From positions 1 through 41,623 of IMG/VR virus record IMGVR_UViG_3300010885_031547: a stretch of 41,623 nucleotides of DNA. One strand, 5' to 3'. Shown here piece by piece: positions 1 to 4,680 of this stretch. Each line of letters opens with the position of its first letter. Position 1 is the stretch's first letter. The notes beneath the pieces are model-generated. The model ran no database searches. It was not told the DNA's origin and saw only the letters and a list, made by a program, of their open reading frames with translations. Position numbers and translations under genes: made by a program. Source of the DNA: a virus.

Positions 1-12
1 CGATCACGATAA

Positions 13-84
13 GCGGGTTTCGTATAGAGGCTATTACGCGGGTTTTCCAAACCCGTCACGGGAGTTCGATTCTCCCAACCCGCA
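13..84 (+). tRNA. tRNA-Gly (anticodon UCC)
   Basis: The cloverleaf can be folded by eye. The acceptor GCGGGTT pairs with AACCCGC, the anticodon stem CGGGT/ACCCG encloses loop TTTCCAA, the T arm GGGAG-TTCGATT-CTCCC is canonical, and the discriminator is A84. The anticodon TCC reads GGA glycine codons. CCA is not encoded. The tRNA sits 15 nt upstream of a small ORF. Confidence 0.93.
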
Positions 85-99
85 TTAGGAGAAACACAC

Positions 100-339
100 A
101 TGAGCAAGCGAGAACTAAAGACCAACATGGATTTCTTTATGACAATTAATCCACACTACCCCGATGAACCTGCCCTGCACATCAAGGGCGTGGACACGGC
201 GGAACAGGTGGATACATACAGTATTGACGAAGTGGAAGACCTGATCGACAGGCTTCACTTAATGCTTGGTGAAATGTATCACAAGCAGAAGATGATGGAG
301 TTGAGCAAGGCTCCTACACTATTTGACGGTATTGACTGA
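100..339 (+). CDS. Small acidic hypothetical protein, 79 aa
   Basis: Not recognised. The start is supported by AGGAG about 8 nt upstream. The product is soluble-looking and acidic. Residues 30-66 are predicted helical (a V-D-T/E-D-L-I-D-R-L type heptad pattern), with no cysteine cluster, signal peptide or membrane segment. It lies between tRNA-Gly and tRNA-Lys and is probably co-transcribed with them. Small ORFs between tRNAs are common in T4-type accessory regions. No function is assigned. Confidence 0.65.
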   Translation: MSKRELKTNMDFFMTINPHYPDEPALHIKGVDTAEQVDTYSIDEVEDLIDRLHLMLGEMYHKQKMMELSKAPTLFDGID

Positions 340-345
340 CATATC

Positions 346-418
346 GCCTTGGTAACTCAGTTGGTAGAGTAAGAGACTTTTAATCTCTAAGTCGCGGGTT
401 CGAACCCCGCCCAAGGCA
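346..418 (+). tRNA. tRNA-Lys (anticodon UUU)
   Basis: The acceptor GCCTTGG pairs with CCAAGGC. The D arm is CTC-AGTTGGTA-GAG, the anticodon stem AGAGA/TCTCT encloses loop CTTTTAA, and the T arm is GCGGG-TTCGAAC-CCCGC. A418 is the discriminator. The anticodon TTT reads lysine codons. It lies just before a very lysine-rich ORF. CCA is not encoded. Confidence 0.94.
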
Positions 419-437
419 CGATCAAAGGAGACACGAA

Positions 438-917
438 ATGGCAAAGAAGAAGATCAAGAAGCCTGTCAGCAAACGAGTCAAAAAGACCGACATTCCCAAA
501 GTCCGCAAGCCTCGCGTCAAGAAGCCGAAGAGCGTGGTCACCACTGAACCCGCGATCAAGACTGTTTGGAGCGAAGGCTCTGTGAATGACTTTCTTGCAG
601 ATGTTGGTGCGGTTCCCACTCCCGTTCCAACTCATGCGGACACTCCACTAGTTCCGCCTGTAGAGTACACAAAGATCAGCGTTCCTAGCCGTCTGAACTA
701 CTTGGACGATTTGGAAAAGCCGAATAGTTGGATTTCAGCAATTAAGGAATTTGCTAATCGCACAACGGACTGGGTTGATGATGTCTTTGATGCTCGGTTT
801 GATAAATTGAAGACTTTTGCGTTTGACTATCCACTTGTTTTTGCGATTTCTTTCTGCACTGCTCTCACGGGCATCGCCATCGGCGTGGCTGCTGTCATGG
901 GATATTTTAGATGGTGA
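438..917 (+). CDS. Basic protein with one C-terminal membrane segment, 159 aa
   Basis: Not recognised by family. AAAGGAG lies 8 nt upstream of the ATG. Residues 1-35 are extremely Lys/Arg-rich (repeated K-K-x-K and V-R-K-P-R-V-K-K-P units). Residues 36-75 are Pro/Thr-rich and probably disordered. Residues 95-125 look amphipathic, and residues about 132-156 form one hydrophobic helix ending in a short aromatic tail. This predicts a tail-anchored inner-membrane protein with a positively charged cytoplasmic arm, which might contact nucleic acid or lipid head groups; that part is inference. It follows tRNA-Lys directly. Confidence 0.7.
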   Translation: MAKKKIKKPVSKRVKKTDIPKVRKPRVKKPKSVVTTEPAIKTVWSEGSVNDFLADVGAVPTPVPTHADTPLVPPVEYTKISVPSRLNYLDDLEKPNSWISAIKEFANRTTDWVDDVFDARFDKLKTFAFDYPLVFAISFCTALTGIAIGVAAVMGYFRW

Positions 918-950
918 CACATTGAAATACAGGAATCTTGGTGTAGGGTA

Positions 951-978
951 TTGACACTCACCACAGACCTGCTACAAT
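951..978 (+). promoter_or_regulatory. sigma70-like promoter of the HTH-like gene
   Basis: TTGACA (951-956), a 16-bp spacer and TACAAT (973-978), preceded by GGTA. The predicted start is about 75 nt upstream of ATG 1060. The 5' leader can form a 6-bp hairpin, ACATCG (983-988) with CGATGT (999-1004). The spacing is the same as at the 3268 and 8231 promoters. Confidence 0.8.
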
Positions 979-1059
979 TAGGACATCGAAACGCCAACCG
1001 ATGTGACGGGCTGACATCCAAGGCGTAAACCTTTTCAAGCCCAATTTGGAGATTTCGTA

Positions 1060-1335
1060 ATGGCTACTACCAAGATTTCGAACCGTCGTCGCGTCCTGAA
1101 CTACCTCGCCTCGGGCAAGACCCTCACGGGCAGCCAGGCTGCGAGCAAGTTCGGCGTGAAGAACTTCCGCGCCATGATCAGCGACATCCGTTCGCAGGTC
1201 GAGTCGTTCGGCAACTGGGAAGTCACGCAGACCGTCCGCAACGGCGAGACTGTCTACGGTATGGTGGACACCCATGACGGTGACCGTACCTACGGCTTCC
1301 GTCAGGACGGTTCGCGCTACCTCATCAACGCCTAA
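1060..1335 (+). CDS. Small HTH-like protein, 91 aa
   Basis: The N-terminal half (about residues 8-45) reads as a helix-turn-helix: an R-R-R-V-L-N-Y-L helix, a turn, a G-S-Q-A-A-S-K-F-G helix, then K-N-F-R-A-M-I-S-D-I-R, which resembles a recognition helix. The C-terminal half is beta-like (W-E-V-T-Q-T-V, T-Y-G-F-R-Q-D-G). Similar short proteins occur in T4-like phages of aquatic bacteria, usually as hypothetical. It has its own strong promoter, a GGAG ribosome site and a hairpin in the leader. Codon use differs visibly from its neighbours: third positions are mostly C or G, as in a highly expressed gene. A regulatory or DNA-binding role is inferred; the target is unknown. Confidence 0.8.
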   Translation: MATTKISNRRRVLNYLASGKTLTGSQAASKFGVKNFRAMISDIRSQVESFGNWEVTQTVRNGETVYGMVDTHDGDRTYGFRQDGSRYLINA

Positions 1336-1354
1336 TTCGTTGATCGTCTGATTG

Positions 1355-1397
1355 CCCTTGGGGTGGTTGCGCCGTATTGCGTAGCCACCCCTTTGGG
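1355..1397 (+). terminator. Hairpin after the HTH-like gene
   Basis: GGGGTGG (1360-1366) pairs with CCACCCC (1385-1391). Flanking CCC (1355-1357) and GGG (1395-1397) extend it. Only short T tracts follow (TTT, 1398-1400), so termination is probably partial. It separates the strongly promoted HTH-like gene from the next ORF. Confidence 0.45.
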
Positions 1398-1422
1398 TTT
1401 CTACTCTAACCAAAGGAAACAC

Positions 1423-1809
1423 ATGAACAACAAGACTTCAATTTTCGTTTCGTATGCCCTGCTCGTTCTCGTTGGGTTTGGTGGCACTGCTCTGCTTGGT
1501 TTCACAGGCAAGAATAGTGACACGAACGCGGTGGTCGCATTCCTCGGCTTCTACGGCTTCCTCTGCACCACTGGTACATTCTATGTGCTTGGCAAGCAGA
1601 AGGCGGCTCTAGACTCCCTCGTTGAGCATATCAACGAAGTGAACGATTCTCACTACAAGAACGCGGATGCGATCCACCGCCGTGTGGATGAGGGTCTATC
1701 GGTGATTGAGCGCGATGTAGAGAAGCGTATTGATTCGGTGTGGGCAAACATTGACCGCATCGACTCCGATCTTGAAGACTGTAAGTCTTGCACTCCCTGC
1801 AAGAAGTGA
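1423..1809 (+). CDS. Two-helix membrane protein with a coiled-coil tail, 128 aa
   Basis: I place the start at 1423, where AAAGGAA lies 6 nt upstream. An in-frame ATG at 1363 falls inside the hairpin after the previous gene. Residues about 6-29 and 37-58 are hydrophobic helices. Residues 60-118 form a charged heptad-rich segment (L-D-S-L-V-E-H-I, V-I-E-R-D-V-E-K-R-I, I-D-R-I-D-S-D-L). The end carries a C-x2-C-x2-C cluster and two Lys. A small inner-membrane protein with a cytoplasmic coiled coil is predicted. Superinfection exclusion or a spanin- or holin-like role is possible, but nothing in the sequence decides this. Confidence 0.7.
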   Translation: MNNKTSIFVSYALLVLVGFGGTALLGFTGKNSDTNAVVAFLGFYGFLCTTGTFYVLGKQKAALDSLVEHINEVNDSHYKNADAIHRRVDEGLSVIERDVEKRIDSVWANIDRIDSDLEDCKSCTPCKK

Positions 1810-1823
1810 TTTGAACCCCTTTG

Positions 1824-1858
1824 CGCCTTGCGGGTGAAATATCCCTCAAGGCGTTTTT
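1824..1858 (+). terminator. Intrinsic terminator that also masks the next ribosome site
   Basis: CGCCTTG (1824-1830) pairs with CAAGGCG (1847-1853), with an inner GGG/CCC, followed by TTTTT (1854-1858). The ATG of the next gene starts at 1859, directly at the end of the T run. Its only Shine-Dalgarno candidate (AAGG, 1848-1851) lies in the 3' arm of the stem. Confidence 0.8.
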
Positions 1859-2296
1859 ATGAACGCGAAACAGATTCATCGGCTGCTGCGGATTGCGTAT
1901 CCCTTGTGCTTGGAGATTCCTCGTCCCAAGAAGCACATTTCGGTGATACTGTATAAGGGTCGGATTGAAGCCATCGGCTCCAATCAGTTGAAGACCCACC
2001 CCGAAGCGGTAAAGCATGGTTACCTGTTTGGAGAAATGCACTCCGAACTTGACGCATTTTTGAAACTTGGTGATCGTAAGCGGGGGCTGTCCCTGTTCAA
2101 TATTCGCTTCAATCGCTTTGGACAGATGCGTATGGCGCGTCCGTGTTTCCGCTGTATGCCGTGGTGTATGGGCTGCTTTGACGAGATTTGGTACACCACA
2201 GACGAAGGGATAATGCTCCACGGCGAAGGGCTTTCTCCTATAAATACTCGTAGCATCAAGGAGATACTAAATGAAAAAGTTCACCCAATATCTTGA
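1859..2296 (+). CDS. Cytidine/dCMP deaminase-like zinc protein, 145 aa
   Basis: The core fits the cytidine deaminase fold: a beta hairpin (H-I-S-V-I-L-Y-K-G-R-I-E-A-I-G, residues 26-40), then H61-S-E63, then P95-C96-x2-C99. Known members ligate zinc with His/Cys of the H-x-E motif and the two Cys of P-C-x2-C, and Glu shuttles the proton. Here Ser replaces the usual Ala of H-A-E, and two extra Cys follow (C103, C106). The protein is short compared with T4 dCMP deaminase (about 190 aa) and lacks its extra allosteric zinc region. It may act on a free nucleotide or on nucleic acid; the substrate cannot be told. The gene overlaps the next one by 26 bp. Its ribosome site is inside the upstream hairpin. 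Confidence 0.7.
   Translation: MNAKQIHRLLRIAYPLCLEIPRPKKHISVILYKGRIEAIGSNQLKTHPEAVKHGYLFGEMHSELDAFLKLGDRKRGLSLFNIRFNRFGQMRMARPCFRCMPWCMGCFDEIWYTTDEGIMLHGEGLSPINTRSIKEILNEKVHPIS
2239..2246 (+). promoter_or_regulatory. T4-type late promoter TATAAATA
   Basis: An exact match to the T4 late -10 consensus. It ends 24 nt before ATG 2271, with AAGGAG between. It lies inside the 3' end of the deaminase-like gene and marks the downstream 283-aa protein as a late gene dependent on gp55/gp33. Confidence 0.85.
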
Positions 2297-3122
2297 TACA
2301 CGCGGACTACAGGAGGCTCTGTCCCACAAGGAAGCCACAGAGGTTTCACTTGTTGAAGCCAAACTGTCTCGCGTGTTCCAATATGTGGAAGACGACAAGA
2401 AGGACTTTGGCATTCTCAGCGCGTTCCGTGGTGGCAATTCTGAAAAGGAAAACAAGGCTCGTCACGAAGAACTAAAGAAGATGGTTCGTCAGATGGGCTA
2501 CGGATTCATTGAACTGCGCGGCGGCTACAAGGGCGACGAAGGCTATGTGGAAGAATTGAGTCTGCTCGTTCCCAATGTCACGAAGAAGAATATTGTTGAC
2601 TTGGGGCGTAAGTTCCAACAGCACTCTGTCATGTACAAGAATGATCAAGACTTCTACTACATCGGCACAAACGAAGAGGCTGGCGTGGGCAAGGTTCTCA
2701 TGCGGTTTAAGAAGGGTGTAGGACAGGACAATCTTGAACTCGCCAAGCACAAGGTGGTTGATTTCTTCTCTAGTTTGAAGAAGGGACCACACAGTGACAC
2801 GAAGTTTGTGTTTAATGCAAAGGACGAGACACCAAAGGAAGCCGCACAGGGCAAGGAAGCAGAAGCCCGTGTTGCACAGCGTCACCGTCCAGGCGACATC
2901 TGGAAGACATCAAGCGGTTTGTGGGGCGGCATGGACAGTGCTGGCAATTACGAGTACTTTGATGACGAGAAAGCCGCAAAGCAATTTGCAAAGAAACACC
3001 GCAAGGGCTACCGCATCCAAGAGCGCGAAGAGTGGAATTTCGCAAAGGCTGCGTACTTGCGTAGAGGCGAAGACCCCAAGTGGATCACAATCTACGAGGA
3101 TTCTACGGAAGACCACGACTAA
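2271..3122 (+). CDS. Late protein with a DUF3293-like domain, 283 aa
   Basis: The start has AAGGAG and an exact late promoter, so the protein is probably made with virion components. Residues about 45-140 have the DUF3293 pattern: F-G-I-L-S-A-F near the start, an E-N-x-A-x-x-E-E-L-K helix, then G-Y-x-E-E-L-S-L-L-V and L-G-R-K-F-Q-Q-H-S-V with a following beta strand. Residues 190-215 are a charged linker. Residues 215-283 hold a small W/Y-rich module (I-W-K-T-S-S-G-L-W-G-G, Y-F-D-D-E-K-A-A-K-Q-F-A-K-K-H-R-K-G-Y). DUF3293 has no established function. An internal virion or head-associated role is inferred only from lateness. Confidence 0.75.
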   Translation: MKKFTQYLDTRGLQEALSHKEATEVSLVEAKLSRVFQYVEDDKKDFGILSAFRGGNSEKENKARHEELKKMVRQMGYGFIELRGGYKGDEGYVEELSLLVPNVTKKNIVDLGRKFQQHSVMYKNDQDFYYIGTNEEAGVGKVLMRFKKGVGQDNLELAKHKVVDFFSSLKKGPHSDTKFVFNAKDETPKEAAQGKEAEARVAQRHRPGDIWKTSSGLWGGMDSAGNYEYFDDEKAAKQFAKKHRKGYRIQEREEWNFAKAAYLRRGEDPKWITIYEDSTEDHD

Positions 3123-3139
3123 ATAAGTCGGAGGAGTAA

Positions 3140-3247
3140 ATGAAAAAAGATACTGCTAGAACAGCATTGAAAAAATCACTGCTGCGGAACGCTGTGCAAA
3201 ATATACGGCGTGAAATAGTGGATCGCAAGAAGAGTCAAAAGAAATAA
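3140..3247 (+). CDS. Basic micro-protein, 35 aa
   Basis: A short ORF supported mainly by GGAGGAG three bases upstream of the ATG, the strongest Shine-Dalgarno in the window, and by its position 17 nt after the 283-aa late gene. The product starts M-K-K-D-T-A-R-T-A and is almost a third Lys plus Arg, with an amphipathic helix predicted over residues 5-30 and no Cys or Trp. It could bind nucleic acid or be an internal virion peptide; neither is shown. Confidence 0.5.
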   Translation: MKKDTARTALKKSLLRNAVQNIRREIVDRKKSQKK

Positions 3248-3267
3248 TCATGTAGCATCGTGTGGTA

Positions 3268-3295
3268 TTGACCGTCCCGTTCGTTCTGATACAAT
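3268..3295 (+). promoter_or_regulatory. sigma70-like promoter of the secreted Gly/Tyr-rich protein
   Basis: TTGACC (3268-3273), a 16-bp spacer and TACAAT (3290-3295), preceded by GGTA as at the 951 promoter. The expected start is near 3302, giving a leader of only about 15 nt with AAAGGAG before ATG 3317. Confidence 0.8.
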
Positions 3296-3316
3296 CATGT
3301 GTGAAAGGAGTTCGTA

Positions 3317-3796
3317 ATGAACTTTAGCACTCTCGTTTCGTCTGTCGTGGTTAGTCTCGCTCTCTCGTCTGCTGCCTCGGCTCAGTGGAGCAGCGGCGGC
3401 TTTAATGTCGGCGTTGGTGGTTCCTATGGCAAGTACAAGGTTAGTGAGACTGGTCCTAACGGACAGACTTACAATCGAACTGTTACTAACAACAACCTTA
3501 GTTGGGGCGTTGGCTTGGGTGGTTCGTCCACCAATTATCCCGCTTACGGCGGTTACGGCATGGGCGGTTACGGCATGGGTGGTTACGGCGGTGGTTGGGG
3601 TTACGGTGGCGGTTACGGCTATGGCGGTGGATGTGGCTATGGTGGCGCGATGGTGCTGCCTTACTACGGCGGGGGCTGCTACCCCACTGTGGTTCCGTAT
3701 TCGCCGTTTACCCGCTGCTACGGGACTCCCATGTACGCTCCGCAGTATCCCTGCGCTCCTGCGGCGGTGCTTCCTCAAGCCCCCATTTGCTGGTGA
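3317..3796 (+). CDS. Secreted Gly/Tyr-rich protein, 159 aa
   Basis: Residues 1-23 are a Sec signal peptide: a short polar start, a V-V-V-S-L-A-L-S-S core and an A-A-S-A cleavage site before Q-W. Residues 24-65 are beta-like. Residues 73-111 are an imperfect repeat of G-Y-G-M-G and Y-G-G-G-W units, and the DNA repeats too (3541-3650). The C-terminal part is rich in Pro, Tyr and paired Cys (C106, C119, C130, C141, C158), so disulfides in the periplasm or outside are plausible. Gly/Tyr repeats are known from surface, adhesive and biofilm proteins, but I do not recognise a family. The gene has its own strong promoter and a structured 3' region ending in a strong terminator, so it forms a one-gene unit. 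A secreted protein of this kind is unusual in a T4-type phage; it could alter the host envelope or biofilm. Confidence 0.8.
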   Translation: MNFSTLVSSVVVSLALSSAASAQWSSGGFNVGVGGSYGKYKVSETGPNGQTYNRTVTNNNLSWGVGLGGSSTNYPAYGGYGMGGYGMGGYGGGWGYGGGYGYGGGCGYGGAMVLPYYGGGCYPTVVPYSPFTRCYGTPMYAPQYPCAPAAVLPQAPICW

Positions 3797-3841
3797 GTAT
3801 ATGACTAATAGTAAACCTTTATATTGTTAATTGCCTATCCC

Positions 3842-3988
3842 TTCCTGCACCGATGATCACGGTCGGCTGATCTCCATCAAACGCAGGAAAAAGCCTTTGA
3901 TTCGTCAAAGGAACGCAAGAGAAGATTGGGCTTCTTGCGGCGGTGACTTCAGAGTACCGTGGCACAACGCACTCATCTGAAAATGGTT
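3842..3988 (+). ncRNA. Hairpin-rich untranslated RNA (3' UTR or small RNA)
   Basis: No credible ORF lies between the stop at 3796 and the terminator at 3989-4020. Successive helices fill the space. P1 is TTCCTGC (3842-3848) with GCAGGAA (3883-3889), enclosing GATCA (3855-3859) with TGATC (3868-3872). P2 is CCTTTGA (3894-3900) with TCAAAGG (3905-3911) around a TTCG tetraloop. P3 is CGCAAGA (3914-3920) with TCTTGCG (3933-3939). A weaker P4 is CGGT (3941-3944) with ACCG (3956-3959). It may be a structured 3' UTR of the secreted-protein mRNA or a small RNA released from it. I do not match it to a known riboswitch or ribozyme. Confidence 0.5.
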
Positions 3989-4020
3989 CGGCGGCTCCAT
4001 TCAAAAGCCGCCGCTTTTTT
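3989..4020 (+). terminator. Strong intrinsic terminator
   Basis: CGGCGGCT (3989-3996) pairs with AGCCGCCG (4006-4013), loop CCATTCAAA, followed by C and TTTTTT (4015-4020). It ends the secreted-protein / structured-RNA unit immediately before the tRNA cluster. Confidence 0.9.
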
Positions 4021-4124
4021 GCGTAGTTCAGCAGCAGAAAGATAAACTGTAGGCTGGCTAGGGTCTTCTGCTTGCAAGGGAGGATCTGAAACAGAGCAAC
4101 AGAGGTGCAAGTCCTCCGCTACGC
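4021..4124 (+). ncRNA. tRNA-like or structured RNA in the tRNA cluster
   Basis: GCGTAGT (4021-4027) pairs with GCTACGC (4118-4124) like a 7-bp acceptor, with TTTT following. A T-arm-like hairpin GAGG-TGCAAGT-CCTC (4102-4116) keeps C56 and A58 but not T55. A D-arm-like TTC-AGCAGCA-GAA (4027-4039) lacks the conserved GG. No convincing anticodon arm can be drawn in the remaining 62 nt. Alternative pairings compete: CTTGCA (4071-4076) with TGCAAG (4106-4111), and GGAGGA (4079-4084) with TCCTCC (4112-4117). It is either a degenerate or unusual long tRNA, or a small stable RNA comparable in place to RNA C and RNA D of the T4 tRNA cluster. Confidence 0.45.
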
Positions 4125-4128
4125 TTTT

Positions 4129-4201
4129 GGTCCTGTCGTCTAGTTGGCTAGGATACCGCCCTTTCACGGCGAGAACACGGGTTCGAATCCCGTCAGGATC
4201 A
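4129..4201 (+). tRNA. tRNA-Glu (anticodon UUC)
   Basis: The acceptor GGTCCTG pairs with CAGGATC (one G-T pair). The anticodon stem CCGCC/GGCGA (one C-A mismatch at its base) encloses loop CTTTCAC, and the T arm is ACGGG-TTCGAAT-CCCGT. A201 of the cluster (4201) is the discriminator. The central part closely matches the bacterial tRNA-Glu consensus. The anticodon TTC reads glutamate codons. Confidence 0.93.
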
Positions 4202-4206
4202 TTTCG

Positions 4207-4295
4207 GGACAGGTGGCAGAGTGGTCGAATGCGGCGGTTTGCTAAATCGCTGAAGGCAGATATGTCTTCCGAAGGTTCGAATCCTTCCTTGTCCG
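4207..4295 (+). tRNA. tRNA-Ser (anticodon GCU)
   Basis: A type II tRNA with a long variable arm. The acceptor GGACAGG pairs with CTTGTCC, the D region TGGCAGAGTGGTCGAATGC is typical of Ser, the anticodon stem GCGGT/ATCGC encloses loop TTGCTAA, and the T arm is GAAGG-TTCGAAT-CCTTC. The discriminator G4295 is typical of serine tRNAs. It reads AGC/AGU codons. Confidence 0.94.
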
Positions 4296-4296
4296 T

Positions 4297-4367
4297 TCCC
4301 TTGTTGTGTAAAGGTAGCACAGGAGATTTTGATTCTTCTAGTCTTGGTTCGAATCCAAGCGAGGGAA
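4297..4367 (+). tRNA. tRNA-Gln (anticodon UUG)
   Basis: The acceptor TCCCTTG (4297-4303) pairs with CGAGGGA (4360-4366), so the first pair is U1-A72, as is typical of glutamine tRNAs. The anticodon stem GGAGA/TCTTC encloses loop TTTTGAT. The T arm is CTTGG-TTCGAAT-CCAAG and the discriminator A4367. It starts one base after tRNA-Ser ends. Confidence 0.92.
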
Positions 4368-4368
4368 C

Positions 4369-4440
4369 GCCACCTTAGCACAGCGGCAGTGCAGCGGTTT
4401 TGTAAACCGCAGGTCATCGGTTCGAATCCGATAGGTGGCT
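4369..4440 (+). tRNA. tRNA-Thr (anticodon UGU)
   Basis: The acceptor GCCACCT pairs with AGGTGGC. The anticodon stem GCGGT/ACCGC encloses loop TTTGTAA, the T arm is ATCGG-TTCGAAT-CCGAT, and the discriminator is T4440. The anticodon TGT reads ACA. It is the last gene of the cluster, one base after tRNA-Gln. Confidence 0.94.
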
Positions 4441-4485
4441 TTTGTTAAGGGAAAGTTCAAGCACAAGTGCGGATGAACATAGGGT

Positions 4486-4680
4486 ATGGAAACACTTGCA
4501 TTGACATTTTATGGGATCGGAGTAGTTGCCGCCATTGTTGCGGGTCTACTGAAACTGTATCGCACCGCGTATTCGCGTGGCTATGATGACGGCAAGCACT
4601 GCGGCTTCACCGAGGGGCTGTACGCTGCTGCCAAGCGGGAATCCCGCAAACAGCAGTGGCAACAGTATCATGCAGTCTAA
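4486..4680 (+). CDS. Small single-pass membrane protein, 64 aa
   Basis: Not recognised. Residues about 5-24 form one hydrophobic helix right at the N terminus (F-Y-G-I-G-V-V-A-A-I-V-A-G-L-L). A basic, Tyr/Gly-rich cytoplasmic tail follows and ends in an R-K-Q-Q-W-Q-Q segment. The ribosome site is weak (AGGG close to the ATG). Its stop overlaps the stop of the convergent minus-strand gene by three bases. It could be a holin-like or exclusion-type peptide, but a single helix with a tail is not diagnostic. Confidence 0.6.
   Translation: METLALTFYGIGVVAAIVAGLLKLYRTAYSRGYDDGKHCGFTEGLYAAAKRESRKQQWQQYHAV

Noticed and set aside
1363-1422. Upstream start (1363) for the two-helix membrane protein
   Set aside because: The extra 20 residues are encoded in the hairpin after the previous gene and lack a ribosome site. 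ATG 1423 has AAAGGAA and begins a normal membrane protein.
3118-3126. CTAAATA after the 283-aa gene as a late promoter
   Set aside because: It is formed by the TAA stop plus ATA, and ends only 14 nt before the next ATG. The same CGACTAAATA appears after the gp32 stop (9269-9277), where a terminator and no gene follow. The first base also departs from NATAAATA.
3405-3830. Long overlapping frames inside the Gly/Tyr-rich gene
   Set aside because: They arise from the repetitive GGT/GGC-rich DNA, have no ribosome site, and give low-complexity Val/Ala or Arg/Leu products.
4295-4368. tRNA-Gln starting at G4295 and overlapping tRNA-Ser
   Set aside because: GTTCCCT/AGGGAAC can pair, but it would leave the T arm displaced. 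Starting at T4297 gives a regular 7-bp acceptor with U1-A72 and A73, as expected for glutamine tRNA.
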